Assembly: GCF_014698965.1 (NCBI RefSeq)
Contig: NZ_JACXAE010000134.1
Location: 212,651 to 276,650, forward strand
Length of the DNA stretch: 64,000 nt
Direction of reading: 5' to 3'
DNA from: Iningainema tapete BLCC-T55
GTDB lineage: Bacteria > Cyanobacteriota > Cyanobacteriia > Cyanobacteriales > Nostocaceae
Numbering within the stretch: position 1 is the stretch's first letter; each line of letters starts with the position of its first letter. This document shows positions 1 to 9,434 of this stretch, one piece after another. Both the position numbers and the translations under genes were made by a program. The notes under the pieces were generated by a model. That model was given only the letters and a program-made list of their open reading frames with translations, did not search any database and was not told where the DNA came from.

Positions 1-2361
1 TGTTTCTGGTCTGCTTTCACCCCTAACTCGTAGTAAATTATCTAACTCAGTAACCTTCAGTAAGTTATCCCAGGTAAGAATATAGGTTTGTTCGACATCT
101 GAACTAAACTGTCCGTGTGTCGCTAGATGCACTACTGAAAAGGGAGCAGATTGAATTTGCTTTTGCAGGTTTGTTTTGGTAAACTGTTGGTTTAAAAGTT
201 CTTTGCTTGTTTTAACTTCAGACTGGACTTGTTTTAATTCCTGAGTCACATTTGAGAGTTGGGGAAAGGATTTACCTTCAATCAGGCGTTCTTGCTCGAC
301 TCCGGCAACTAAAGCGTTTAGCCGCACTTTTTCTAAAGGTTTGGGATCAACAAGTTGCAAGCCAGGGGTTAAAGCGATCGCATACTTTTCTACCAGATAT
401 TTCTGCTGTTGTTTGTCGTAGAGAATCGCCATTGGGATATTCCGCAAAGAACCATCTAGTACAAACACTAAGCTTTTTATACCTTTGTTTGCTAAATCAG
501 ATTCAGTGGGTTTAATTAACCATTCATATAACTGTTGTGACTGTTGCTTAACATCAGGCTCCCTACTGGCAACTGGTAAATCCTTCTGTAGTTTTTCTAC
601 AGTGTTTTCTAATACATCTTTAGCTATTTTAGTAGTATGGCGGTAAATTGTATCTTGTCCTGGTAATCTGGTGATAATTTCTAATCGGTCATCTAAAATA
701 ATCGGATAAATGACAGCTGTGGATTTTTCGTTTTCAACTAATTTGTCAAGTTCAACTCTTGGCTGTAAACACGGTGAGCGAAAGAAGTTATCTAATTCCG
801 CTAACTGAAGAGATTCAATTACCTGACGGGCTTGAAGGAGATTATCTGGCTTTTTATCCGTATTTCCCTCAGATTGCAACAGTAAATCAACATACTGTCG
901 ATACACAGGTTCGATGCTCTCGCGGAAAGAAAATTGCACGTCGGGATTAATCGCAACTAAATCCTTGCGGAGGGACTTGAGGGCGTTATATGCTCGATTG
1001 TAAGCTGCTGTTGCTGCTGGAATATTGGATTGCTTTTGCAGTATTCGTCCTATCTGCCAATGCCATTGATAAGCAATGTCTTGAGCATCAATAGATTCGG
1101 CTTTCACCAAGGCTTGCTGTGTTAAGTCTTTGGCATCAGATAACTGCCCGGTTTGTTCGTAAAGTTCGCCAAGAGTACCAAGGGCATAAGATTCGGTTCG
1201 TTCGTCTTTTAAATTCTTAGCCACTTGCACAGCTTGTGCCAGCATCAGAGCAACATCTTTTGGCTTAATTTCGTATTGTATCATTTTGCTCAGACTTTGG
1301 GCAAAGTTAATCAGGTGGTTAACAGCTGTGCGACTTGGAGGCAAATTGTCTATCTGGGGCTGAATTTGGGGTAATAACGCTTTTGCTGTGCTATAGTCTT
1401 TTTGCTCTACCAATAGTTTCAATAAATTTAGTTGAGCTTGGAGTAGCACAGTAGGTGTTACAGATGCAATTTGCGCTGCTTGTTGATAGTATTGAATAGC
1501 GTTTTTAGTGTAATTTTTGGCGCTGGTTGAGTTACCTAAAGTAAGTTGAGCGTATGTTTGAGCGCGTGCTGTATTACCTAAACTAAGTAAAGCATTACTT
1601 TGAGCGATCGCATCTCCCACTCGCCTAGCAACAGAATAACTTTCTGCTAAGATTTTTTGCGCATCGCTTAAATAACCCAAAGTGCGCACGACATTCCCTA
1701 AGCTATGCAATCCTGTGGCTTTAAGCGGAGAATCTGGTTGCTTTTGGAGAGCTTCTCGTACCCAGGTTAAGGTTTTATGTGCTTGCAGATAGTTTCCCAA
1801 AGCTTGCATTGCTTGGGCTTGATTAATGCGGTTGCGAATCAGTGCTGGTGTATCATCTAATTGTTGGTAAATTTTTGCCGCTTGTTGCCAACTGCCCAAG
1901 GCTGCTTCAGTTTGTCCCCGTGCTAATTCCAATCCTCCTTGAACTTCTATTGCTTGGGCAAAGATTTGCGCTAGTGTAGCTTTTTCAACAGAGGTTTGCT
2001 TGGACGATTCCAGAGCTTGTAATAGTTTAATACTTTGTGCGATCGCCTCAGTTGCTTCTTGCCATTGTCCTAGTTGCTGGTAGGCAAGTGAAAGATTGCT
2101 CAAACTTATAGCTTCGTTGAATTTATCATTAGTAGCTTTAAATTCAGATGCTGCTTTTTTTAAAAGTTGTACCGCCTCCACAAACTTTCCTGCTTCATAA
2201 AGTGCTTGACTTTGCTGCACCAAGCTAGAAGTCGAGTTACTGCGTTGCGCGTGGTGAGTCAGCGCTACCGTTGAGTAATTGGATAAATCACAAAAATGTG
2301 ATAAAAATATGCAGAGAAATGTCGTGAATAATGCTAGGAAAAAATGTTTTATAAATCTCAT
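1..2361 (-). CDS. CHAT-domain TPR protein, 3' end beyond the window
   Basis: Open frame of 787 codons read on the minus strand from ATG at 2361 to the left edge; the stop lies outside. The N-terminus has a hydrophobic export signal (about residues 5-25), then a long series of TPR-like helical pairs rich in A, L, Q (residues ~45-520), then the start of a CHAT (caspase-HetF-associated with TPR) peptidase domain. The catalytic-histidine motif HLATHGQF is at about residue 746; the catalytic cysteine should lie past the edge. TPR-CHAT proteins of this layout are common in filamentous cyanobacteria, often beside TpsB/TpsA genes as here. It is probably the last gene of the two-partner-secretion cluster. 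A partial copy of its 5' end is at 3586-3860. Function by family: protein-protein scaffold with caspase-like protease; substrate unknown. Confidence 0.85.
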   Translation of the reverse strand, partial: MRFIKHFFLALFTTFLCIFLSHFCDLSNYSTVALTHHAQRSNSTSSLVQQSQALYEAGKFVEAVQLLKKAASEFKATNDKFNEAISLSNLSLAYQQLGQWQEATEAIAQSIKLLQALESSKQTSVEKATLAQIFAQAIEVQGGLELARGQTEAALGSWQQAAKIYQQLDDTPALIRNRINQAQAMQALGNYLQAHKTLTWVREALQKQPDSPLKATGLHSLGNVVRTLGYLSDAQKILAESYSVARRVGDAIAQSNALLSLGNTARAQTYAQLTLGNSTSAKNYTKNAIQYYQQAAQIASVTPTVLLQAQLNLLKLLVEQKDYSTAKALLPQIQPQIDNLPPSRTAVNHLINFAQSLSKMIQYEIKPKDVALMLAQAVQVAKNLKDERTESYALGTLGELYEQTGQLSDAKDLTQQALVKAESIDAQDIAYQWHWQIGRILQKQSNIPAATAAYNRAYNALKSLRKDLVAINPDVQFSFRESIEPVYRQYVDLLLQSEGNTDKKPDNLLQARQVIESLQLAELDNFFRSPCLQPRVELDKLVENEKSTAVIYPIILDDRLEIITRLPGQDTIYRHTTKIAKDVLENTVEKLQKDLPVASREPDVKQQSQQLYEWLIKPTESDLANKGIKSLVFVLDGSLRNIPMAILYDKQQQKYLVEKYAIALTPGLQLVDPKPLEKVRLNALVAGVEQERLIEGKSFPQLSNVTQELKQVQSEVKTSKELLNQQFTKTNLQKQIQSAPFSVVHLATHGQFSSDVEQTYILTWDNLLKVTELDNLLRVRGESRPET

Positions 2362-2443
2362 ATAAATTTCATAATCCTACTTTTTCAATGATATCTAGCT
2401 GGTTATTCTCAATATTTTGAATTTGAAAATGGAATTTTGAATT

Positions 2444-2496
2444 TAAAAGCGGCTATTAAGTGCTTTATCATTGATTATAGCATTGAATGCACCTGT
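2444..2496 (-). pseudogene. tpsB gene fragment (about 50 bp)
   Basis: This stretch upstream of the CHAT-TPR gene matches the interior of the tpsB gene at 4417-4470 with only a handful of mismatches, in the same orientation. It implies that a second tpsB copy once preceded this CHAT-TPR copy and was nearly wholly deleted. The rest of the 2362-2622 interval is AT-rich and shows no other gene. Confidence 0.7.
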
Positions 2497-2622
2497 TTAT
2501 ATTAATTAACATGAATAACGCGAATATTTCTGTTTAATATGAGTAATTTAAAACGATTTATTGGCGATGATAAAACATGTACAATAGTCTTACTTGCATC
2601 GAGAACATAAAAAACATTTTCT

Positions 2623-3555
2623 ATGACGCGCCTTGTACATGATAAGTTCGCGAAGGATTACCTGGAAGAATTACTAAAAGATTATGGAGCAGTAAATACA
2701 TCTGAGAAAATCTCAGGAGAAATCAAAGAAATTGACGTTTTATTTACCCCCTCCCGGCAACAAACATCGAATTTAAAAATACTGGGATTACTGGGAAGAT
2801 TCGCCGAATATCCAGCATTATTAGAGGTATTTCGCAATCCTGCCACTGATGACGAAATCGTGGACTGTCTTCAAAAACTGTTTGAAGTCAAGGGAGAGTT
2901 GAGACGTGAAGCTAACGCAAAGAAAACCGAACTACAAGAATTTGAAAATCCCAAGTTATGGGTTCTGACTCCAACAATATCGCCGCCCAGATTATCTGGT
3001 TTTAATGTCAAGAAGAAAAAGGGATGGTTGCCAGGAGTGTATTTCTTAGGGGATACTTTACGTGCGGCGATCGTGGTTATACATCAACTTCCGCAAACGC
3101 CAGAAACTTTGTGGTTAAGACTTTTGGGTAGAGGAAGCGTTCAGGAACAGGCTATGATTGAATTACAGGCGTTACCATTGAATCATCCATATCAAAAAGC
3201 CACACTTGAACTTGTTTACAACCTGCGCCAAAACTTGAGAATTAATCAACAATTAGAAGAAGATGACAGGGAGTTAATTATGCGACTTGAACCACTTTAT
3301 CAGCAAGACCGCGAACAAGCTAAACTTGAAGGAATACAAGAAGGAAGGCTTGAAGGAATACAAGAAGGAAGGCTTGAAGGAAGAATTATTGGAGAACGTC
3401 TTGTCGTCGAAAATTTACTACAGGTTCGTTTTGGTGCTTTAGATGACGAATTAAGCGCGATTATTGAACCAGTATTAGCGCTGCCTCCATCTGAATTTAC
3501 GCCTTTACTAATGCGATTGTCTAGAGAAGAATTAATTGCTAGGTTTGGCGGATAA
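2623..3555 (+). CDS. Cyanobacterial hypothetical protein with DUF4351-like C-terminus
   Basis: A 310-residue protein of a family I recognise from cyanobacteria by its opening (MTRLVHDKFAKDYLEELL) and the GEIKEIDVLF segment near residue 31; no firm function is known. The charged segment around residues 225-255 contains two copies of an eight-residue repeat (IQEGRLEG), which often leads to misannotation as a flagellar assembly protein. The last 50 residues, from LLQVRFG, resemble DUF4351, a tail found on Rpn/PD-(D/E)XK nuclease-like proteins. It is the only plus-strand gene here and is inserted between two copies of the CHAT-TPR gene start, with its own terminator at 3604-3637. Start ATG at 2623; no strong ribosome site is visible. 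Confidence 0.75.
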   Translation: MTRLVHDKFAKDYLEELLKDYGAVNTSEKISGEIKEIDVLFTPSRQQTSNLKILGLLGRFAEYPALLEVFRNPATDDEIVDCLQKLFEVKGELRREANAKKTELQEFENPKLWVLTPTISPPRLSGFNVKKKKGWLPGVYFLGDTLRAAIVVIHQLPQTPETLWLRLLGRGSVQEQAMIELQALPLNHPYQKATLELVYNLRQNLRINQQLEEDDRELIMRLEPLYQQDREQAKLEGIQEGRLEGIQEGRLEGRIIGERLVVENLLQVRFGALDDELSAIIEPVLALPPSEFTPLLMRLSREELIARFGG

Positions 3556-3585
3556 ACTTGATATTGGCATCAGTTACATTCAAGT

Positions 3586-3834
3586 TTAAATATATAACAA
3601 TTTCCCACCCCTTGTATAGTAGGGTGGGATTGTTTTTAAAAGTTGTACCGCCTCCACAAATCCTGCTTCATAAAGTGCTTGACTTTGCTGCACCTGGCTA
3701 GAAGTTGAGTTACTGCGTTGCGCTTGGTGAGTTAGCGCTACCGTTGAGTAATTGGATGAATCACAAAAATGTGATAAACATATGCAGAGAATTGTCGTGA
3801 ATAATGCTAGGAAAAAATGCTTTATAAATCTCAT
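3586..3834 (-). pseudogene. Truncated copy of the CHAT-TPR gene 5' end
   Basis: The first ~65 codons from ATG 3834 are nearly identical to the start of the CHAT-TPR gene at 2361 (signal sequence and first TPR residues), with one lysine codon missing. Homology stops at about 3636 and the frame then runs through the terminator to a stop at 3586. Upstream flanks are also shared (about 3835-3860 against 2362-2390). This is a partial duplicate left directly downstream of tpsB, in the position expected for the original tpsB-CHAT-TPR order. It is not expected to be functional. Confidence 0.85.
3604..3637 (+). terminator. Intrinsic terminator of the DUF4351-like gene
   Basis: Seven-base arms CCCACCC (3604-3610) and GGGTGGG (3622-3628) are followed by a run of T at 3633-3637, 50 nt after the stop codon at 3555. 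The duplicated CHAT-TPR sequence begins immediately after it. Confidence 0.75.
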
Positions 3835-3870
3835 ATGAATTTTTGAATCCTACTTTATGAATTATTTTTT

Positions 3871-3936
3871 AGCCTCACGCAAAGGCGCAAAGGCGCAAAA
3901 AGAATCTTAGCGTCTTAGCGTCTTTGCGTGAGATTT
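3871..3936. repeat. Dispersed inverted repeat (CTCACGCAAAG family)
   Basis: CTCACGCAAAGGCGC on the left and GCGTCTTTGCGTGAG on the right form imperfect arms, with short GCGC/AGCGTCTT iterations between. This repeat is familiar from intergenic regions of Nostocales. It lies just after the tpsB stop codon and could act as a transcription terminator. Confidence 0.6.
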
Positions 3937-3950
3937 TCATACTTTTCCAT

Positions 3951-5732
3951 TTAAAACAAGTTATATTGTACAAAAAAATATAACCCGTTTTCTTGCCATG
4001 TATTACCTTGAGTATTAACAGAAACTAAAGGAATACCCCACTGAACACCAGCAGTAAAATTATTACCTTGTGACCAACGCAAACCCAAACCAACAGAAGC
4101 TAGAGTGTTAGTATCATTTTCCTCTCTATTGGACGAATTATTCCAAGCAGTACCAACGTCAACAAATGGAGTAACTTGCAGAACTCCATCCCACTGAGAC
4201 ACACGCAGAATCGGTAGTCGCAATTCAACAGAAGCAAGAGCGCCATTATCTCTTAACAGGAAATCTTGACGATACCCCCGGACACTGTTTATACCACCTA
4301 AACCAAATTGTTCTGAAGCTAAAAGCGATGTAGAAGCCAGTTGAACATCGCCACGGATTAACAGTAGGCTATCAGGAGCTAATAGGCGTACCCATTGCGC
4401 CTGTCCTCGCCAAGCGAAAAAGCGGCTATCAGGGGCGTTATCATTGATTGTAGCATTGAATGCACCAGTTCCCAGGCTAAATTGAGAGCGAGCGGCAATG
4501 ACTTCTTGGCTATTGCGGGAAGTCCATTCTTGAAAAAATCGCACCGCAGATACTCTGGTGCGTCCTTTTTCATCAGCTCCCGGTGAAAGTAGAGAAAGGG
4601 GAACTTCCTCCTGTTCAAACAAAGAGGAGGAAACATCACTTTCTCTGCGAGAAGCTGTTATTCCCAAGGCGAATTCTTGGTTGGGAGTTTGCACTAGCGG
4701 CTGGCGGAATGTGAGTTCGTAATATTGGGAAGCTGATTCAATATCTAGTGTATTGAAAGGACGTTCAATGATATCGGCTGAGGTATTATTATAGCTGAAG
4801 GTGAGAGTGCCATTGCGGGGATTTAGGGGTAAGCTGTAGCTGGCATCTATGGTATTACTGCCGTCAGTATTGGTGTATGCTAGCGATATACTATCTCCAA
4901 ATCCTAGCAAGTTAGCTTCGTTAATTTGCAATTGGCGTCGGAAACTACCAACGCTGGGGGAACGACCATTGTCCAGTACTATTTGTGTATTGAATGAATC
5001 TGCCTCCGTTACTTTGATAACCAGTAAATTAGAGCCGATACGTGAGCCTGTAGACAATTCAGCAGACAAATTTTGAATTAAAGGATTGAGTTGCAATATT
5101 TGCAGGGACTCTAGCAGGCGTTTTTGATTCAAAGGGGTGGATGCGCCTAAGGCTATACGGCTGCGGATATAATTTGGATTGAGTCGCCTAGTACCAGTTA
5201 TTTGGATATCTTCTAATTTACCTTCAATTACCTGAATTTGGACAACACCGCTGGTGAGGGTTTGTTCGGGAATGTAAGCTCCAGAAGTGACGTATCCTTC
5301 TTTAATGTAAAGTTCGGTAATTTTGGAACGAGCTTCTATTAATTGTGCAAATGTGATGGGCTTGTTGATATAGTCAGCAAGTACCTCAGCCAACTTTTCT
5401 GGGCTAAATACTGTACTACCAATGACTTCAAACTGCTGAACAGTGAAGATTTGTGGCGGTGTAGGGAGTGATTCATCTGGTGTGGGAAGTGGTTGAGAAG
5501 GTTGGAGTAGTTCGGATGGCGGGGGAAGTTGCGGTGGTGGAGAGAGCGGTGGTGGCTGAGGGGGCGAAGGTGGTTGGACATCCTGTGGTGGGGGGATTTC
5601 CGGGAGTGAGGGAAAATTTTGGGATAGTTGTACGTTATCTACTGTCTGCGCCCTGGTGGGTGTAGTTGTCAGGCTGCTGAGCAACATAAGCAAGCATGAC
5701 GCTACAAAAGTCTGAGTAACTTTAGCTACCAT
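3951..5732 (-). CDS. ShlB/FhaC-type two-partner secretion transporter (TpsB)
   Basis: 593 residues. A signal peptide (1-28, ending near TRAQ) is followed by a proline-rich linker (~35-95), a POTRA-2 type domain (~97-172), a second POTRA-like region, and an outer-membrane beta-barrel (~235-593). The barrel contains the conserved VRGYR loop at about residue 483 and ends in phenylalanine, as required for Omp85-type insertion. By family it exports TpsA exoproteins across the outer membrane. It follows the tpsA genes on the same strand and is the only intact TpsB in the window, so it may serve both. Its start codon context (ATGGTAGCTAAA) is also found at the tpsA 3' ends, which suggests an ancestral translational overlap between tpsA and tpsB. 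Confidence 0.92.
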   Translation of the reverse strand: MVAKVTQTFVASCLLMLLSSLTTTPTRAQTVDNVQLSQNFPSLPEIPPPQDVQPPSPPQPPPLSPPPQLPPPSELLQPSQPLPTPDESLPTPPQIFTVQQFEVIGSTVFSPEKLAEVLADYINKPITFAQLIEARSKITELYIKEGYVTSGAYIPEQTLTSGVVQIQVIEGKLEDIQITGTRRLNPNYIRSRIALGASTPLNQKRLLESLQILQLNPLIQNLSAELSTGSRIGSNLLVIKVTEADSFNTQIVLDNGRSPSVGSFRRQLQINEANLLGFGDSISLAYTNTDGSNTIDASYSLPLNPRNGTLTFSYNNTSADIIERPFNTLDIESASQYYELTFRQPLVQTPNQEFALGITASRRESDVSSSLFEQEEVPLSLLSPGADEKGRTRVSAVRFFQEWTSRNSQEVIAARSQFSLGTGAFNATINDNAPDSRFFAWRGQAQWVRLLAPDSLLLIRGDVQLASTSLLASEQFGLGGINSVRGYRQDFLLRDNGALASVELRLPILRVSQWDGVLQVTPFVDVGTAWNNSSNREENDTNTLASVGLGLRWSQGNNFTAGVQWGIPLVSVNTQGNTWQENGLYFFVQYNLF

Positions 5733-5882
5733 AACTTAATAATTTTGAAGTCGGAATTAGTTCATCCATGTCTCAAGACCTTAAATTGATTTAAGGAAAA
5801 GATATTAAGAGCGAAGCATCGATTTGCCCTTGAACGCTCAAGCTAAACTATGAGGTAATAACGTTAAAATGAAGTTAAGCCT

Positions 5883-6155
5883 ATGACAGTTCGACAACCC
5901 CGGTACAGCAAAGAAGAATTTGCAAGAGCGTGGCGATGAAATTTATGAGACTCAGTGCGCTCTCAAGTTGAGGAAGGCAATCATGGTAAGATTGTAGCGA
6001 TCAACATCGAAACCGGAGATTTTGAAGTAGATAAGAGCGAAATTGGTGCGTGCGATCGCCTGGAAACTCGTCACCCAGATGCTCAGAGCTGGATCGTTCG
6101 CATTGGCTCTCGTCACGTTCGTCGATTTGGCGGACGCACTCGGACAACTGCATGA
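5883..6155 (+). pseudogene. Broken small cyanobacterial gene (frameshifted), first gene of a TA-like pair
   Basis: Read with two compensating frameshifts, this 91-codon stretch resembles a small family I recognise in cyanobacteria (start MTVRQPRYSKEEF, then GKIVAINIETGDFEV, then RLETRHPDAQ). An in-frame TGA at 5937-5939 results from one extra base near 5927; one missing base near 5957 restores the frame. Its stop overlaps the next ATG by four bases (ATGA, 6152-6155), the layout seen in intact copies of this pair. It lies on the plus strand, opposite to the tps operon. Confidence 0.65.
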
Positions 6156-6283
6156 TTACTGGAGTAGTCAATGCGGAGTTTGAACCCATCATTCGTTTAG
6201 TTCCACCGACTCCTTTGCGTTCACTATGCAAATTTAGCTACCATGACACTGGGTTGGGTTTTGTTTGGAAGTTTGAGGAGTAA
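6152..6283 (+). pseudogene. 5' remnant of clan AA aspartic protease-like gene
   Basis: ATG at 6152 opens a frame whose first 16 residues (MITGVVNAEFEPIIRL) resemble the N-terminus of the short retropepsin-like clan AA proteases that usually follow the upstream small gene. Homology stops at about 6200, before the DTG catalytic motif, and the frame then runs antisense into the tpsA 3' end. The protease is therefore truncated and inactive. Confidence 0.55.
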
Positions 6284-9200
6284 CGGTGGATGAATTAGCG
6301 GTGAGGACTATTTGTCCTTTGGCGTTTAGCGTTGCACCTGTGGCTTCAACGATGCGTTTAGGAATGGTGGTAGTTGGTTTAGTGGTAACAGGTGGTAGGG
6401 AGCGGTTGTTGTTGCTGGGTTTAACCGACACCCAATCTATTTGTGCCGTATCAGGAGTAAGAACGTCTTTGGGATTGGGTGGTAAACCGCCGCGCCCGGT
6501 GATGACGAAACTGCTTTGGGCGTAACTAGGAGTGTAGCAACCAGAGGCTACCTCGGTGTCAACTGGTATTGTTGGCAACTCAACCAAGCCACTGTTGGGA
6601 TCGACTTCGGGTGTGATTAGCTCTACGGTACCATCCGCACCAAATTCTGAGCTAGCAGTGATATCGCTTGTTTGTGAGTTTTCCAGGTCTCGAAACCCAA
6701 TGCCGTAAACACCACTCGCTTTGATTTGAACTCTACCACCACTACCAGTGTAAGCATTAGCAGTGATGTCACTATTTTCATTAGGCACAGCAACTATGAA
6801 GCCATTGGGAGCATTGATGGTGATGTTACCGCCGTCTCCACCTGCCCCTTGAGTGCCAGCATTCGTAGAAATTCGACTATTCTGACGTAGTAGCAGGATG
6901 TCTTTTAGCCCTATCTCAATATTGCCCCCCTGATTGCTGAATGTTTCTGCCGAAATCAGCGCTTGATTTTTGAGGGTCAGATTGTTTGCCTGAATTTGGA
7001 TATTACCCCCAACTGCTGTTCCTTGGCTATTGACCGCGATTCTAGCAGTGTCTTGAACACTCAAGGTTCTGGTGTTGACAGAAATATCGCCTCCTTTACC
7101 TGCCGTTTCAAAATTAGCGTTGGCAAACAGCCCACTTTCAGCACCTACATTGTTAACACGTTCTGGGAATCGGGCGAGTCTATCAGCGTAGGTGGGGTCA
7201 CTGCCGGAAAGTGTAACGCTGTCAGTGATGTTGAGGTTAATGTTACCTGCAAGTCCATTACTATAGGTGCTTGTAGTTACTTGTCCACCCTTAGTCGCAG
7301 AAAATGTATTGGCGTTAATGGTGACGCTACCTCCTGGTTTGGAACTGAAGGTAAGAGCATCTACAATCGCCCCATCAGCTATGCTAAAGTCGGCTGTACT
7401 GATTGTAATTTTGCCTCCCTCTCCTAATTGACTATTAGTGCCAGTAGTTATCAGACTGGAAAATCCGTCGTCTCTTACCCCCTGTAAAGATACAGTATTA
7501 CGGGCATCAACAATTACATCACCTGCATCGCCCTGTCCTCTGGTGTAGGCAAGCAGTTGAGCGCCATTCGTTACAAAGAGTGACCCAGTTGTGATCTTAA
7601 CGTTGGCTCCCTTGCCCACAGCTTCAGCAGTTTCCACAGCGCTGAATACTTTACCCCTATCAAAGGAGACTGTATCACGGGCATTTATCGTCACACTGCC
7701 CGCATCTCCCTGTCCTTTGGTGCTAGCAACTAGTTCAGCATCATTCGTCATGAAAAGTGATCCAGTCGTGATGGTGATGTCTCCACCCTTGCCCACGGCT
7801 CTAGGATCTACAGTGCTGTATACCGCACTGAATAATCCTTTGCTACCCACCCTATCAAAGGAGACGTTATCACGGGCATTTATCGTCACATTGCCCGCAT
7901 TCCCATTTCCTCCGGTGTAGGCAAGCAGTTGAGCGCCATTCGTCACAGAGAGTGACTTGGTCGTGATGTTGATGCCGCCACTGTTGCCATTAGCTCCAAG
8001 TTCCACAGCGCTGAATGCATAAGAATCCCTATCAAAGGAGACGGCTTCACGGGCATTGATATTCACACTGCCTCCATCTCCCCGTCCAAAAGTGCTAGCA
8101 TTTAGAGCAGCTCCATTCGTGACAGAAAGCGAGTTTGCCGTAATATTAACGTTGCCCCCTTTGCCCACGCCTCTACTTAGCACCATGCTAGCTACCTCAG
8201 TAGGGAATCCACGGCTACCCACCCCATCTAAGGAGATTGTATCGCGGGCATTGATAATGATATTACCAGCATCCCCCTGTCCAAAAGTGCGGTTATTGAG
8301 TGAAGCTCCATTCGTTAAAGCAAAAGACCCAGTTGCGATCTTGATGTTGCCACCCTTGCCTACAGATCCAGGTCCCACGCCATTTTGAATATAACTATTA
8401 TTAGTAAGTTTTATTAACCCGGTCGCATTAATTTCAATATCCCCTGCAATTGAGCTAATCGAACCCAGCCCTGACTCTATCCCCGCCAGAAGTAGGGAGC
8501 CTCCGTCCATATTTAAGTTATGAGAATTGATAACAATACTTCCACCATCGCCCGCACGTACACTTACACCACCAAGATTGGTAATGGACACATCTGCTCG
8601 CACTAAATTATCAGGAAAACTTAAACTCAGATTACTGTCATTTCCATTCAATCCAACTGTTCCCGCACCTGAAGCGCCTGCCAATTCTACTCGCCCACCG
8701 AAAGCATACAATCCTCCACCATCCATATAGATATCACCACCTACTAACAACAAACTCTGACCATTTGGTACACGTAAGCCCGTTGTTCTATATGTAGAAG
8801 ATGGATCTAAACCCGCGTCTGCAATTGAGTTATTTTTAATAGATGCGGCACGCATTTGGTTAAATAGCAAAGCGTTTGGATTGACCGTCAACAGTTCAGG
8901 AGTATTCGGATTTGTTGCACTGAAAAAACCTCGTTCGCCAAATCCAATTGAACTTGCTGTAGTCGCTACAAACGAACCACCAATATTCAACTGAGCATTG
9001 CGTCCAAAAATAATCCCATTCGGATTAATCAGAAATAAATTAGCTGTACCTAAGGCGCGAATTATCCCATCAATATTAGAAGCTGACCCACCTGTTACTC
9101 GACTGATAATATTTTGAATATCCGCAGCATTATTAAAGAAAGCAGTCTCGCCAGCGCGGACAGAAAATTCAGAGAAGCTGTGGAACAAGTTACTTCCTGC

Positions 9201-9398
9201 TTGCGTTCCTCCAGTGATATTGAAGATGTTCCCATCCCTTGTGACGCTGGAGTTATTTGGTAATGTGGCGTCTGGGGTAATTTGGGCAAAAACACGCTCT
9301 TGTAAGGAAGCAATTAACATACTTCCCACTACCAACCAACTTCCTAATTCCACAAACCTACTACACCAACACCGCCAATTTTGAGTTATCCCTGACAT
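6234..9398 (-). CDS. Filamentous haemagglutinin-type exoprotein (TpsA1)
   Basis: 1054 residues. A long signal peptide (about 1-39, ending VFAQ) is followed directly by the TPS secretion domain (~40-170) with NLFHSF and NPNGIIFG motifs, then a beta-helix of degenerate repeats of the type GKGGDITITTGSLFMTNDA...GDAGSVTINARDTVSFD. It has a short conserved tail ending in CHGS. By family it is secreted through TpsB and forms a long surface beta-helix; adhesin or other surface role is inferred. Start at 9398 has the GGGGGTGCTATGTC context shared by other genes here. The C-terminal ~90 residues are almost identical to those of the second TpsA (15511-18867). Several long antisense frames are by-products of its repetitive composition. 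Confidence 0.92.
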   Translation of the reverse strand: MSGITQNWRCWCSRFVELGSWLVVGSMLIASLQERVFAQITPDATLPNNSSVTRDGNIFNITGGTQAGSNLFHSFSEFSVRAGETAFFNNAADIQNIISRVTGGSASNIDGIIRALGTANLFLINPNGIIFGRNAQLNIGGSFVATTASSIGFGERGFFSATNPNTPELLTVNPNALLFNQMRAASIKNNSIADAGLDPSSTYRTTGLRVPNGQSLLLVGGDIYMDGGGLYAFGGRVELAGASGAGTVGLNGNDSNLSLSFPDNLVRADVSITNLGGVSVRAGDGGSIVINSHNLNMDGGSLLLAGIESGLGSISSIAGDIEINATGLIKLTNNSYIQNGVGPGSVGKGGNIKIATGSFALTNGASLNNRTFGQGDAGNIIINARDTISLDGVGSRGFPTEVASMVLSRGVGKGGNVNITANSLSVTNGAALNASTFGRGDGGSVNINAREAVSFDRDSYAFSAVELGANGNSGGINITTKSLSVTNGAQLLAYTGGNGNAGNVTINARDNVSFDRVGSKGLFSAVYSTVDPRAVGKGGDITITTGSLFMTNDAELVASTKGQGDAGSVTINARDTVSFDRGKVFSAVETAEAVGKGANVKITTGSLFVTNGAQLLAYTRGQGDAGDVIVDARNTVSLQGVRDDGFSSLITTGTNSQLGEGGKITISTADFSIADGAIVDALTFSSKPGGSVTINANTFSATKGGQVTTSTYSNGLAGNINLNITDSVTLSGSDPTYADRLARFPERVNNVGAESGLFANANFETAGKGGDISVNTRTLSVQDTARIAVNSQGTAVGGNIQIQANNLTLKNQALISAETFSNQGGNIEIGLKDILLLRQNSRISTNAGTQGAGGDGGNITINAPNGFIVAVPNENSDITANAYTGSGGRVQIKASGVYGIGFRDLENSQTSDITASSEFGADGTVELITPEVDPNSGLVELPTIPVDTEVASGCYTPSYAQSSFVITGRGGLPPNPKDVLTPDTAQIDWVSVKPSNNNRSLPPVTTKPTTTIPKRIVEATGATLNAKGQIVLTANSSTVTPQTSKQNPTQCHGS

Positions 9399-9434
9399 AG
9401 CACCCCCAATAAATCAGTGACTGATACATCACGC

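Noticed and set aside
252..950. Short plus-strand frames at the left edge
   Set aside because: They lie opposite a continuous 787-codon CHAT-TPR frame that runs off the window.
7591..8388. Long plus-strand frames rich in P, L, T opposite tpsA1 (also 6963-7427)
   Set aside because: They are antisense to the repetitive beta-helix gene, whose codon pattern leaves the opposite strand open; no family resemblance or ribosome site.
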